Source: Nocardia africana NBRC 100379 (lineage in GTDB: Bacteria > Actinomycetota > Actinomycetes > Mycobacteriales > Mycobacteriaceae). Taken from it: 64,000 nucleotides of DNA. The translations under genes were made by a program, and so were the position numbers. Location: contig NZ_BDAV01000006.1 of assembly GCF_001612635.1 (NCBI RefSeq), forward strand, positions 372,001-436,000, written 5' to 3'. The notes below the pieces were generated by a model. It had not been told where the DNA came from and did not search any database. It was given only the letters and a program-made list of their open reading frames with translations. This document shows positions 8,294-17,562 of this stretch, piece by piece (position 1 is the stretch's first letter; each line of letters opens with the position of its first letter).

Positions 8294-9205
8294 GTGAAAA
8301 TCGGCATCGCGCTCACCGACTTCTCCTGGCCCGTCCCGGGTAGCGAAATCGGTTCGGCGGTCACGGAACTCGCGCAGGCGGCCGACGCGTCGGGTATCGA
8401 CAGCCTCTGGGTGATGGACCACTTCTTCCAGATCGGCATCAGCGGACATCCGCCGGAGTCGCCGATGCTCGAGGCCTACGCCGCGCTGGGATTTCTCGCC
8501 GGAATCACCGACCGCATCCGGCTCGGCACCCTGGTCACGGCGGTGCCGTATCGCCATCCCGGAGTGCTGATCAAATCCGCGACCACCCTCGACGTACTCA
8601 GCGGCGGCCGCCTGATCTTCGGCGTCGGCGCCGGGGCGCCCTTCGATCCGGAACCGATGGGCCCGAACACCACCTTCGAGGCCGAGGGCCTGGGCATTCC
8701 GTTCCCGCGACTGCCGCGACGCTTCGAACAATTGGAGGAACTGCTGCAGATCGCACATCGCATGTGGAGCGAGGACGAGACGCCCTATCAGGGAAGGCAT
8801 TACGAGTTGGCGCGGCCGCTCAACTCACCGAATTCCATTCAGCGCCCGCATCCGCCGATCCTGATCGGCGGCAGTGGCGAGCGCAAAACCCTGCCGCTGG
8901 TGGCCCGATATGCCGACGCCTGCAATCTGTTCGACCTTCCCGGTAGCGGCTACGCCGACAACCTCGCGCACAAACTCGCGGTGCTGCGGCGGCTGTGCGA
9001 CGAGATCGGACGCGACTATTCCACGATCGAGAAGACCGTCACCACGGCCCTGGATATCGACGCGGATCGCGGACCGGTGCTGGACCATTTGAAAACCCTG
9101 GCCGCCACGGGCATCGACCACGCGATTCTCGGACCGGACGGGCCGTGGACGCGGGCGCGCCTGCAACGCCTCATCGAGATGGCGCCGGAGATTCACGCGC
9201 TCTGA
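8294..9205 (+). CDS. LLM class F420-dependent oxidoreductase
   Basis: A 303-aa luciferase-like TIM-barrel protein starting at a GTG (MKIGIALTDFSW) with GGGAGA upstream. Blocks typical of the TIGR03560-like F420-dependent group are present: SLWVMDHFFQI, PMLEAYAALGFLAG, LGTLVTAVPYRHPGVL, RPHPPILIGGSGERKTLPLVARYADACN. The specific substrate is unknown. It resembles the protein at 26067-26930 in the same blocks, so the window holds two paralogues. Its 3' end overlaps the convergent cobW-like gene by 13 bp. Confidence 0.9.
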   Translation: MKIGIALTDFSWPVPGSEIGSAVTELAQAADASGIDSLWVMDHFFQIGISGHPPESPMLEAYAALGFLAGITDRIRLGTLVTAVPYRHPGVLIKSATTLDVLSGGRLIFGVGAGAPFDPEPMGPNTTFEAEGLGIPFPRLPRRFEQLEELLQIAHRMWSEDETPYQGRHYELARPLNSPNSIQRPHPPILIGGSGERKTLPLVARYADACNLFDLPGSGYADNLAHKLAVLRRLCDEIGRDYSTIEKTVTTALDIDADRGPVLDHLKTLAATGIDHAILGPDGPWTRARLQRLIEMAPEIHAL

Positions 9206-10266
9206 TCCGAGGCGTCCCTCGGCACGTACCGCCACACCGGCAACAACGCCTGCTCGTCCAGCGGTTCGGGTCCGGTGTGAGCGGTGGCGTGCAGGCGGGC
9301 CGTCGCGGATTCCGCGTCGAGACCGGATCCGATGAGTACCAGCCGGGTTTCGCGGGTTTCGCCGCGCGACCAGGCGGCCGGCTCGAACACCACATGCCGG
9401 CCGACCATGTGCAGCAGGAACTTTCGGCTTTCACCGCGCACGCGGAAAGCGGTGGCGCCCTTGGCGCGGAACAGCCCCGACGGCGGATCCTCCAGGAATC
9501 CGACCAGGCGGCGCGGGTCGAGATCGGTTGCGGTGGTGAACGATACGCTGTCGTAGCCGTCGTGCAGATGGCGGTGGCCGGGCGCCTCGTGGTCGTGATC
9601 GTGATCGTGATCGTGGTCGTGGTCGTCGAGCAGTTCGTCGAACGACAACTGCCGGGCGACCGTCGACGCGCCGCGTTCGGGAACGTCGAACAGCAGCCGC
9701 GGATCGATGCGGCCGTGCGCGGTGGCATAGACCGGCACTCCCGCGGCGATTCTCTCGATGTCCGCGCGCAGTTCGTCCAGCCGCGCACCCGGTACCCGGT
9801 CCGCCTTGTTCAGCACGATCAGATCCGCCAGGCGCAGATGTGTGGCCAGTTCGGGATGGCGGGCTCGGCTGTCGTCGAAATGCTCGGCATCCACGACCTC
9901 GACCAATCCGCCGTAGCGGATGCGCGGATTGTCGCTGCCGATGACCATGCGGATCAGGTTGCGGGGTTCGGCGAGGCCGCTGGCCTCGACCACGATCACA
10001 TCGATGCCGTGGCGTGGCTCGGCGAGCCGGGCGAACATCTCGTCGAGTTCGGTGACGTCCACCGCACAGCACACGCAGCCGTTGCCCAGCGAGACCATGG
10101 CGTCCACCTGGCCCGCCACCAGCATCGCGTCGATATTCACCGCGCCGAAGTCGTTGACCACGACCCCGATCCGGGCCTCGCGTCGCCGCAGCAGATGGTT
10201 CAGCAGCGTGGTCTTACCGGCTCCCAGAAATCCCGCGACCACCAGAACAGGTATGCGCCGATCCAT
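9193..10266 (-). CDS. COG0523 (CobW-like) metallochaperone GTPase
   Basis: A 357-aa G3E-family GTPase. Walker A GFLGAGKT is at residues 12-19, the metal-binding GNGCVCC at 61-67, the switch EASGLAEP near 94, and the G4 motif NKAD at 153-156. A His/Asp-rich stretch (DHDHDHDHDHDH, 216-227, then HRHLH) is likely to bind Zn or another divalent metal. A CobW C-terminal domain follows. Such proteins transfer zinc or cobalt to client enzymes. No Zur box was seen upstream, unlike many zinc-regulated homologues. It may serve zinc homeostasis alongside the Zur-type rpmJ. Confidence 0.9.
   Translation of the reverse strand: MDRRIPVLVVAGFLGAGKTTLLNHLLRRREARIGVVVNDFGAVNIDAMLVAGQVDAMVSLGNGCVCCAVDVTELDEMFARLAEPRHGIDVIVVEASGLAEPRNLIRMVIGSDNPRIRYGGLVEVVDAEHFDDSRARHPELATHLRLADLIVLNKADRVPGARLDELRADIERIAAGVPVYATAHGRIDPRLLFDVPERGASTVARQLSFDELLDDHDHDHDHDHDHEAPGHRHLHDGYDSVSFTTATDLDPRRLVGFLEDPPSGLFRAKGATAFRVRGESRKFLLHMVGRHVVFEPAAWSRGETRETRLVLIGSGLDAESATARLHATAHTGPEPLDEQALLPVWRYVPRDASDQSA
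9589..9624. repeat. Hexanucleotide repeat encoding (Asp-His)6
   Basis: Six tandem hexamers GTGRTC (read on the plus strand) lie inside the COG0523 gene and encode alternating Asp and His on the minus strand. Because the unit is six bases, copy changes would lengthen or shorten the metal-binding loop without a frameshift. Confidence 0.85.
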
Positions 10267-10296
10267 TCGGCCGAGCTTACCGAGGCCCGGACGAGG

Positions 10297-10332
10297 TCGT
10301 GCCCGCCCCTTCGTGCGGAGGGGCGGGCACGA
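10297..10332 (-). terminator. Hairpin terminator after the amidase gene
   Basis: Perfect 14-bp arms TCGTGCCCGCCCCT and AGGGGCGGGCACGA with an 8-nt loop, 10 bp after the amidase stop codon and before the cobW-like gene. There is no T-run, which is common for actinobacterial terminators. Confidence 0.8.
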
Positions 10333-10342
10333 GCGGGGCCGA

Positions 10343-11746
10343 TTACTTGCTCGACCCCAGGAGGGTGGCGACCAGGGTGTAGGCCAGATTCATCAGTTCG
10401 GAATCGAGCGCGCCGTTGCCCAGGCCGAGCGATTTTGCCAGCGGCAACAGCAACTGCATGGCGGTGGTAACGAGATTACCGGCGGCGGAACCGGATTGCG
10501 GCGTTTTCTGAGTGCCGCTGGCGCCGGGCGCGGTCGAGGTCTGCGGTGCGGCCCCGGACGTGCCCGGATCGGTGTTCGAATAGGTCCCCGGCGCCGTTCG
10601 ATAGGTACCGGCCGGAGCGCCCGCCGGATTCGAACCCGGCTGCGTCGTGGCCGGCGCGGACGGCGAGGTGGACGCCGGCGCGGACTGCGTGGTGCCGGAG
10701 TTGGGCGCGCCACGCAACGCATCGGTTGCCGAATTCTGCTGCGGTGCAACCGAATTCTGGGTGCCGGAATTCTGAGCGCCGGAATTCGGTGTCGCCGATC
10801 CTTGCGGGGACGCACTTTCCGGTGCGGCATTCTGCGGTGCCGGACTCTGCGGGGTAGTGCTCGGCGACGTGGTGCCCTCGGACGCACCGGTCTGCGGCGC
10901 GCTCGCGGGGCTGTCGGCGGGTGACGCGGCCGGCGAGGTACCGCCCGGGGTCACTCCGATCAGATAACTCACCAGCCCGGTCGTGATCGCGATGGCGTGC
11001 TTCAGTTGCCCGTCGGGCGATTCGAGCGTCTTCGCGTCGTCGGCATTCGCGCCGTTGCCCATTTCGATGAAGACGTCGGGCACCTCGGTCAGCGCCGGGC
11101 CCGCGATATCGGATCGGGTCTGCAGACCGTCGACCGCGCCCGCGTAATCAGCGGGCGTGAACCCCGCCTGTTTGTACGCGTCGCGCACGGCCTTCGTGGC
11201 GACCTGACCGGGGCCCGACTGCGCTTCGTTCGCCTTGGCATCGGGAACCGGCAACTGCGGCACGATCAGATGAAAGCCGTGATCCTGTTCCGGTGCGCTG
11301 TCGGCGTGGATGCTGACGGCCACCGCGGCGCCGGAGTTGTTGGCCGCCGCGGCGCGTTCGTCGACACATCCGCCCCAGCCGGTGTCGTCCTGGCGGCTCA
11401 TCACCACGTGCGCGCCGAGCGCCTCGAGCGACTGCCGGACCAGCTGTGCCACATTCCAGTTGATGGTGTGCTCGGGTACGCCGCCGCGGCTCGTCATTCC
11501 GGTGGTCTGGCACTCCTTGGTGCCACCGCGGCCGTCGTTCACTTGACGATTGAGGTCTTCGCTGTGGTTGCTGCCTTGATGGCCCGGGTCGAGAAATACC
11601 GTCTTACCCGCCAATGTGGTCGACATATCGGGATCTGCGGGCGCGGCCGGCGCGGCGAGGGCCGCGGCGGGCGCCAGCACACCGGCCGTGGTGACCGCGG
11701 CGACGGCGAGCCTGACTCCGGTCTTGATGATGCGTGGATGGTTCAT
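10343..11746 (-). CDS. Secreted N-acetylmuramoyl-L-alanine amidase (Amidase_3)
   Basis: A zinc amidase that cleaves the stem peptide from MurNAc in peptidoglycan, resembling mycobacterial Rv3717. From the ATG at 11746 (467 aa) there is a Sec signal (RIIKTGVRLAVAAVTTAGVL...ALAAP). Zinc ligands are His56 (FLDPGHQG), Glu92 (GVPEHT) and His147 (SIHADS); the catalytic Glu is probably in VFIEMGNGAN. Residues about 275-425 are a low-complexity Ser/Thr/Pro/Asn/Gln linker with repeated QNSG-like words. The last 45 residues are hydrophobic and helical. A GTG ten codons upstream is another possible start. Confidence 0.92.
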   Translation of the reverse strand: MNHPRIIKTGVRLAVAAVTTAGVLAPAAALAAPAAPADPDMSTTLAGKTVFLDPGHQGSNHSEDLNRQVNDGRGGTKECQTTGMTSRGGVPEHTINWNVAQLVRQSLEALGAHVVMSRQDDTGWGGCVDERAAAANNSGAAVAVSIHADSAPEQDHGFHLIVPQLPVPDAKANEAQSGPGQVATKAVRDAYKQAGFTPADYAGAVDGLQTRSDIAGPALTEVPDVFIEMGNGANADDAKTLESPDGQLKHAIAITTGLVSYLIGVTPGGTSPAASPADSPASAPQTGASEGTTSPSTTPQSPAPQNAAPESASPQGSATPNSGAQNSGTQNSVAPQQNSATDALRGAPNSGTTQSAPASTSPSAPATTQPGSNPAGAPAGTYRTAPGTYSNTDPGTSGAAPQTSTAPGASGTQKTPQSGSAAGNLVTTAMQLLLPLAKSLGLGNGALDSELMNLAYTLVATLLGSSK

Positions 11747-12471
11747 GTTCGGACGGCGCACCCGGGACGGGCGCACCCCTCCCTTCCCACTAGTAACATC
11801 AAACCCAGTGGTTCACTGTTGCAACGGCAGCATCACATGCGCAAGTTCAGTTACCGAACCGTTACCCCCATTAGAGCCGTTGCGACGCGCCATTTCCACA
11901 GACACGCCGGTCGAGCGGTCGAACTGGCGTCAGACAGCGAGATAAACGGACATCGCTAGCTATCTCACCGCTGCCACGGTCACCCGAGTCACGGAACAAC
12001 CGGCAGGTTTGTGTTGCTGACCACATCTGGGGGAATCCGGAGGGAATGCGCATCATTGCCCGAATGTCGCTGCGGCCGTTCGAATCCGCGTGATCCGCCG
12101 CTAGCCAGGGCCGTAGATGAAAATGCGGGAATGCTGAATCCGAATCATTCGCCGTAGTAATTTAATTCTGAAATACCACTGTGTTGCACGTGCCGACGGC
12201 GCTGCAGTACGTTCCCATCTCGCACCTCGGCGGTCGAACCGCACGCGGGTGCCGTCCCCGTGGGCGCGAGGGGATCCCGCGGGGACGTTCTGCGACCGTA
12301 TTTTCCGGTCGCCTGCCCACCGCCCACCGGGGCGTTGTCGAATCTCCAGATATTTCCTCGATCCGGTCCGCACCTACCGGACTTCTGATAGACCAAGGCC
12401 CCGGAAGATGCGGGGATCTTCTCCGGCCGCCCGATAGTCGACGGCCGTCTGCTATATCGAGGAGGACCGCC
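11747..12471. other. Intergenic region without a supported gene
   Basis: About 725 bp separate the leftward amidase gene from the rightward secreted-protein gene. Base composition is visibly less GC-rich than in the genes, consistent with promoters for both. I see no ORF with convincing coding character, no tRNA and no strong hairpin. A 16-codon ORF at 12046 has a purine-rich stretch only 2 nt before it and is not credible. Confidence 0.6.
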
Positions 12472-12876
12472 GTGCGTGGACGCACGTTTGTGATCGCCGG
12501 GGCCGTCGCGTCCGCGGCGACGATGCTCGGATCCGGCACCGCGGCCGCTGATCCGGCGACGACCATTCCCGGAGACGGGATGTACCGGGTAGGGGTCGAT
12601 ATCGCGCCCGGTATCTATCAGTCGGCGGGACCGGCGGACCCGGCGCACGACTGTTCCTGGGAACGCCTGTGGAAGATTCCGGAAGCCGGTGATCCGCCGG
12701 ACCCGAACGCCGCCATCGTGGCCAGCGATCGCACCCACACGGCTCCCGTGCGAGTGCTGATCAAACCATCCGATGTCGCGTTCGCCTCGGCCAATTGCGG
12801 CGGCTGGGTGATGATGCCGGCCCCGCCGCCGACCGGCTCCTACGGGCCGGGAGGGTTGTTCGGCAGCGAGGTCTGA
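12472..12876 (+). CDS. Small secreted protein of unknown function
   Basis: A 134-aa protein from GTG 12472, preceded by GAGGAGG. Residues 1-28 are a Sec signal peptide (RGRTFVIAGAVASAATMLGS...AAADP). The mature part contains PGDGMYRVGVDIAPGIYQSAG, then Cys at CSWERLW and CGGW that could form a disulfide, and a Pro-rich tail. The GMYxVGxDIxPGxY pattern is common in actinobacterial secreted proteins of unknown role. No domain with a known activity was recognised. Confidence 0.8.
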   Translation: MRGRTFVIAGAVASAATMLGSGTAAADPATTIPGDGMYRVGVDIAPGIYQSAGPADPAHDCSWERLWKIPEAGDPPDPNAAIVASDRTHTAPVRVLIKPSDVAFASANCGGWVMMPAPPPTGSYGPGGLFGSEV

Positions 12877-12910
12877 GTCGGGCCCCGTCCGGCGCGGTAT
12901 ATCCGATCGG

Positions 12911-12935
12911 GTGCGCCGCGCCGGATCCGGCGCAC
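12911..12935. terminator. Hairpin after the secreted-protein gene
   Basis: GTGCGCCG and CGGCGCAC pair perfectly around a 9-nt loop, about 35 bp after the stop codon of the secreted-protein gene and before the galT remnant. Confidence 0.5.
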
Positions 12936-12993
12936 GCCGCGGCCGCGATGTTAGTGTCCCGCTGAGATCCGGTGGATCGAGCGGAGGGATGCG

Positions 12994-13378
12994 ATGGCGC
13001 GGCCGAGTCCGGTGATGAGTCGTCGGTCGCTGGCCGACGGCCCGCTGTGCCCCTCGCGCCCCGGTCATCCCACCGAGGTTCCGGAGGCCGACTATCAGGT
13101 GGTGGTGTTCGAGAATCGCTTTCCGTCGCTGTCCACCGGTCGCGCCGAACTTCCCGATCACGTCGAAGGGGCGCCGGAGATGTTGCTGCGCAACGGTTTC
13201 GGGCGCTGTGAGGTGGTGTGCTTCACCAGCGACCACAACAGTTCGTTCGCCGGGCTCGAGCCGGGCGCGCCTGGTGGTGGACGCGTGGGCCGGTGCGCCG
13301 GGCGAGGACTGCGGGGATGAACGTCTTCATCAGTGACACCACACCGGAGACGGTGGCCGCCGAGCTGCGGGAGGTGCG

Positions 13379-13382
<4 letters not shown>
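12994..13382 (+). pseudogene. galT: galT remnant (galactose-1-phosphate uridylyltransferase)
   Basis: Only scattered pieces of GalT remain in about 390 bp, against about 1050 bp for an intact gene. The start (SRRSLADG) is fused directly to PLCPSRPGHPTEVPEADY, skipping about 60 residues. QVVVFENRFPSL and RCEVVCFTSDHNSSFAGL are well conserved. Then a +1 frameshift leads to ARLVVDAWAG, and in the third frame MNVFISDTTPETVAAELREV is the normal GalT C-terminus, ending at 13382. The active-site HPH segment is gone. The stop overlaps the galK GTG by 4 bp, so the operon boundary is kept while the gene has decayed. Confidence 0.8.
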
Positions 13383-14485
<1,103 letters not shown>

Positions 14486-14518
14486 TCGGGCGGCCGGGCG
14501 GCACTAGGGTGGAATGCC

Positions 14519-15268
14519 ATGACCAGGCGCAGAATTCTCATCACCGGAGCGAGTGCGGGCCTGGGGGCCGAAATGGCTCGGCAGTTCGCCGCGCGCGGAC
14601 GCGATCTCGCGCTGTGCGCGCGCCGCGTGGATAACCTGCGCACACTGCGAGACCATTTGCTGGCGGCCCATCCCGATATCCGGGTGTCGCTGCGGGCCCT
14701 CGATGTGGACGACCACGACGCGGTCCCACGCGTCTTCGAGGAATTCCGCGAGGAATTCGGCGGCCTCGATCGGGTGATCGTCAACGCCGGCCTGGGCAAG
14801 GGTGCGGCGCTGGGCACCGGGCGTGCGGATGCGAATATCGCGACGGCCACAACGAATTTCGTGAGTGCGCTGGCCCAGGCCGAGGCCGCCCTACAGATCT
14901 TCCGCGAACAGAATGCCGGACATCTGGTGCTGATCTCGTCGATGAGCGCGGTGCGCGGACTGCCCGGCAAGAAGGCCGCGTATGCGGCGAGCAAGGCCGG
15001 ATTGTCCGCTCTCGGTGAGGGTTTGGCGATCGAACTGCGACGCGGCCCGATCGCCGTGACCACCGTGCAGCCGGGCTTCATCGCCACCGAGATGTCGGCG
15101 CGCGCCGACGACGCCCGGCTGGTCGTACCGCTCGAACGCGGTGTGGCCGCGATGGTCGCCGCGATCGAGGCCGAACCGGTGCGCGCCTGTGTTCCGCAAT
15201 GGCCTTGGCGCGCACTGAACCTCGTGCTGCCACGGCTGCCGCGGGCGGTCATGGCACGGCTCGGCTGA
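14519..15268 (+). CDS. Short-chain dehydrogenase/reductase
   Basis: A 249-aa classical SDR. The dinucleotide-binding motif GASAGLG is at residues 10-16, the NAG motif (VNAGLGKG) near 91, the catalytic Ser in ISSMSA and the YAASK active site near 157. It ends with a hydrophobic, Pro-rich segment (RALNLVLPRLPRAVMARL) often seen in SDRs that act on lipids at the membrane. It is on the same strand as the following beta-lactone-type operon but separated by 328 bp, so a link is possible but not shown. Confidence 0.9.
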   Translation: MTRRRILITGASAGLGAEMARQFAARGRDLALCARRVDNLRTLRDHLLAAHPDIRVSLRALDVDDHDAVPRVFEEFREEFGGLDRVIVNAGLGKGAALGTGRADANIATATTNFVSALAQAEAALQIFREQNAGHLVLISSMSAVRGLPGKKAAYAASKAGLSALGEGLAIELRRGPIAVTTVQPGFIATEMSARADDARLVVPLERGVAAMVAAIEAEPVRACVPQWPWRALNLVLPRLPRAVMARLG

Positions 15269-15596
15269 ACCGGGCCGGACGGCCCCACACCCGGTGAGGT
15301 CTCTCACAATCGACCGCCCCGATCGATGTGAAGTTTCACCACCGATCCGACACACTGCGAGTTAGCGGACTCGCCGCTTAGCGTCGCCACGCGGCAGAAG
15401 CATCGATGTAGAGAGGCTATTCGCCGATTGCCGGATAGTTACCACTTGCCGCGACTCGATGTCACAAATACAACGCCTCCACCCCTGGCCGGCCGAAGCG
15501 CCGAGATGCGGCTCGAGAATGCGCTAGTTACTCTCGGGTAGCATCACGTCCCGAACAAATTCCGCAAGCATTCGTCATGCCAATTCAGGAGGCGGC
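15269..15596 (+). promoter_or_regulatory. Promoter region of the nlt-like operon
   Basis: This 328-bp region holds no supported gene and is less GC-rich than its surroundings. A small inverted repeat AGCGG-5 nt-CCGCT lies at 15364-15378 and could be an operator. The ribosome binding site AGGAGG at 15587-15592 is 4 nt before the GTG start codon of the first operon gene. A -10-like TAGCAT occurs at 15539-15544, but no convincing -35 accompanies it. Confidence 0.4.
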
Positions 15597-16646
15597 GTGC
15601 CGCATTCTCGTTTCGAAGCGATCGGCGCATATCTACCCGAAAAACGGGTCACCACGGAGGAATTGATATCGCGCCTCGCCGTCCCGCCCGCCTTCGATCT
15701 CGAAAAAATCACAGGCGTGCGCGAACGCCGCGTTCACGACACTCGCCCGGAATCCTACGAGGACTCCTTCGTGCTGGCCTGCACGGCTCTCGACGAGTGT
15801 TTATCGAGGTCACAGTATTCCGGCTCCGAGATCGAGGTGATCATCTCCACCTCCATCACCCGGAGCAAAGATGCCGACAAAATATACATGGAGCCCTCGT
15901 TCGCCTCGGCTCTGGCCCAACGGATCGGCGCACAGAACGCAATTACCTTCGACCTTTCGAATGCCTGCGCCGGAATGCTCAGCGGAACCTACATTCTCGA
16001 TCGCATGATTCGATCCGGAATGGTGCGCAACGGCATCGTGGTGAGCGGTGAGGCGATTACTCCGATCGCCGATACCGCGGTGCGCGAAATTTCCGACACC
16101 TACGATCTGCAATTCGCGTCGCTCACCGTGGGTGATTCCGCGGCCGCGGTGGTGCTCGACCGTTCCGTCGACGAGGCCGACCGTATCGACTACATCGAAC
16201 TGGTCACGGCCTCGGAGTTCTCCCACCTGTGCCTGGGCATGCCCAGCGACAAGACCCAGGGTGTGGCGCTCTACACCGACAACCGCAAGATGCACAACGA
16301 GGCGCGGTTTCTGCTGTGGACCGACACCCAGCGCATGTTCTACGAGAAGCGTGGCACCACGTTCGCCGAGGAGAACTTCGACTTCGTGATCCACCACCAG
16401 TTCGGCGCGGCGGCGATCCCGTACATGAACGCCATCGCCGAACGGGAATTCGGCGCCCCGATGCCGCCCGACCTCAATGTGCTGACCGAATACGGAAATA
16501 CCTCCAGCACTTCGCATTTCATCGTGCTGCACGACCATCTGAGCCGCGGCGAGATTCCGGCCGGCTCGAAATTGCTGATGGTTCCGGCCGCCTCCGGGGT
16601 GGTCGGCGGCTTCCTGTCCACCACGATTTCGTCTCTGAAGGTCTGA
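15597..16646 (+). CDS. nltA: OleA/NltA-type thiolase-fold synthase (catalytic subunit)
   Basis: A 349-aa KAS III/thiolase-fold protein. It keeps the full catalytic set: Cys124 in FDLSNACAGML, His267 in IHHQFG, Asn301 in EYGNTSSTS. Glu99 (MEPSFASAL) matches the position of the OleA base that reaches into the partner subunit. OleA-type enzymes join two long acyl-CoAs head to head to give a 2-alkyl-3-ketoalkanoic acid. It is the first gene of an eight-gene operon; the next gene is a paralogue without the Cys. The gene symbol is by analogy with the Nocardia brasiliensis nocardiolactone cluster. A KAS III starting another lipid pathway is the alternative. Confidence 0.8.
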   Translation: MPHSRFEAIGAYLPEKRVTTEELISRLAVPPAFDLEKITGVRERRVHDTRPESYEDSFVLACTALDECLSRSQYSGSEIEVIISTSITRSKDADKIYMEPSFASALAQRIGAQNAITFDLSNACAGMLSGTYILDRMIRSGMVRNGIVVSGEAITPIADTAVREISDTYDLQFASLTVGDSAAAVVLDRSVDEADRIDYIELVTASEFSHLCLGMPSDKTQGVALYTDNRKMHNEARFLLWTDTQRMFYEKRGTTFAEENFDFVIHHQFGAAAIPYMNAIAEREFGAPMPPDLNVLTEYGNTSSTSHFIVLHDHLSRGEIPAGSKLLMVPAASGVVGGFLSTTISSLKV

Positions 16647-16656
16647 GGTACTGGTC

Positions 16657-17562
16657 ATGGGCGTTGCCATCACATCCACCGGAATCAGTCGCGAGGGCGA
16701 CACGTTCAGCATCGTCGAGCACAGTGGCCGGGCCGCGCGCCGCAGCCTCGAACGCGCCGGGGTGGCGCCGGAGCAGGTCGGCGTGCTCATCAACGCGGGA
16801 ATCTTCCGCGACTCCAACACCGTGGAACCGGCGGTGTCGGCGCTGATCCAGAAGGAGGCGGGAATCGGACTGGACTACCGGTTCGGCGATCCGCGCTCGT
16901 TCTCCTTCGACCTGATGAACGGCGCCACCGGTGTGCTCAACGCGGTTCAGGTCGCCCAATCGATTCTCGAGACCGCCGGTTCGGGACACGTCCTGATCGT
17001 CTCCGGGGACACCCATCCGTCGCTGGCCCGGTCGGCGGCCGACGACGAATTCCCCTATGCCACCGCCGGTGCCGCGCTGCTGCTCGCGCACACCGACGAG
17101 CCGGTCGGCTTCGGCCGCGTGCACACCGTCGCCGGTTCGGGTTCCCCCGCGGTGCGGTCGTACGTCGACGTCACCACGATGGGCACGGCCGGACGCGGAC
17201 TGATGACGGTGGAACGCGAACCCGGATTCGAGGATCGGCTGCTGGAGGTCGCGGCCGAGGCCGGCCGCCGCGCCCTGGACGCCGACGACATCGATCCCGA
17301 CGCAACGGTTCTCATCGCGTCCACACCGACGCCGAAGTTCCCGCAACTGCTGGCCGAGACCCTCGGTATCGGGGCGGTCCGCACCCCGGACCTGTCCGCC
17401 GGCGATCCGCACACCGCCTCGCTGCCGCTGGCCTATCACCGTGCGGTGGAGGAGGATTCGCTCATCGGCTTCGGCACCGTGCTGTTCGTGGCGGCGGGCG
17501 CGGGTCCGGCCGCGGCGGCCGCGGTGTACCGCCTGCCGGTCGCCGCGGGTGCGGCGGCGTGA
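16657..17562 (+). CDS. nltB: OleA/NltB-type synthase, Cys-less partner subunit
   Basis: A 301-aa thiolase-fold protein, 10 bp after nltA. The position of the catalytic Cys is Ala90 (FDLMNGATG against FDLSNACAG in the first subunit), and the HQ and GN motifs are missing. Glu57 (VEPAVSALIQ), matching the OleA Glu that inserts into the neighbour's active site, is kept. It therefore probably forms a heterodimer with NltA, giving the Glu and substrate channel but not catalysis. Split, paired synthases of this kind are known from nocardiolactone-type clusters. It is about 45 residues shorter than NltA. Confidence 0.75.
   Translation: MGVAITSTGISREGDTFSIVEHSGRAARRSLERAGVAPEQVGVLINAGIFRDSNTVEPAVSALIQKEAGIGLDYRFGDPRSFSFDLMNGATGVLNAVQVAQSILETAGSGHVLIVSGDTHPSLARSAADDEFPYATAGAALLLAHTDEPVGFGRVHTVAGSGSPAVRSYVDVTTMGTAGRGLMTVEREPGFEDRLLEVAAEAGRRALDADDIDPDATVLIASTPTPKFPQLLAETLGIGAVRTPDLSAGDPHTASLPLAYHRAVEEDSLIGFGTVLFVAAGAGPAAAAAVYRLPVAAGAAA

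Noticed and set aside
10727..10800. Repeated GAATTC-containing words that could be a CRISPR-like or direct repeat array
   Set aside because: They encode the low-complexity QNSG-type linker of the amidase and have no spacer structure.
12066..12085. Another GTTCGAATCC word in the intergenic region after the amidase
   Set aside because: The stem pairs needed for a tRNA do not form; chance in a GC-rich genome.
12046..12096. 16-codon ORF with a purine-rich stretch upstream
   Set aside because: The ribosome site is only 2 nt from the ATG and no gene follows closely enough for a leader role.
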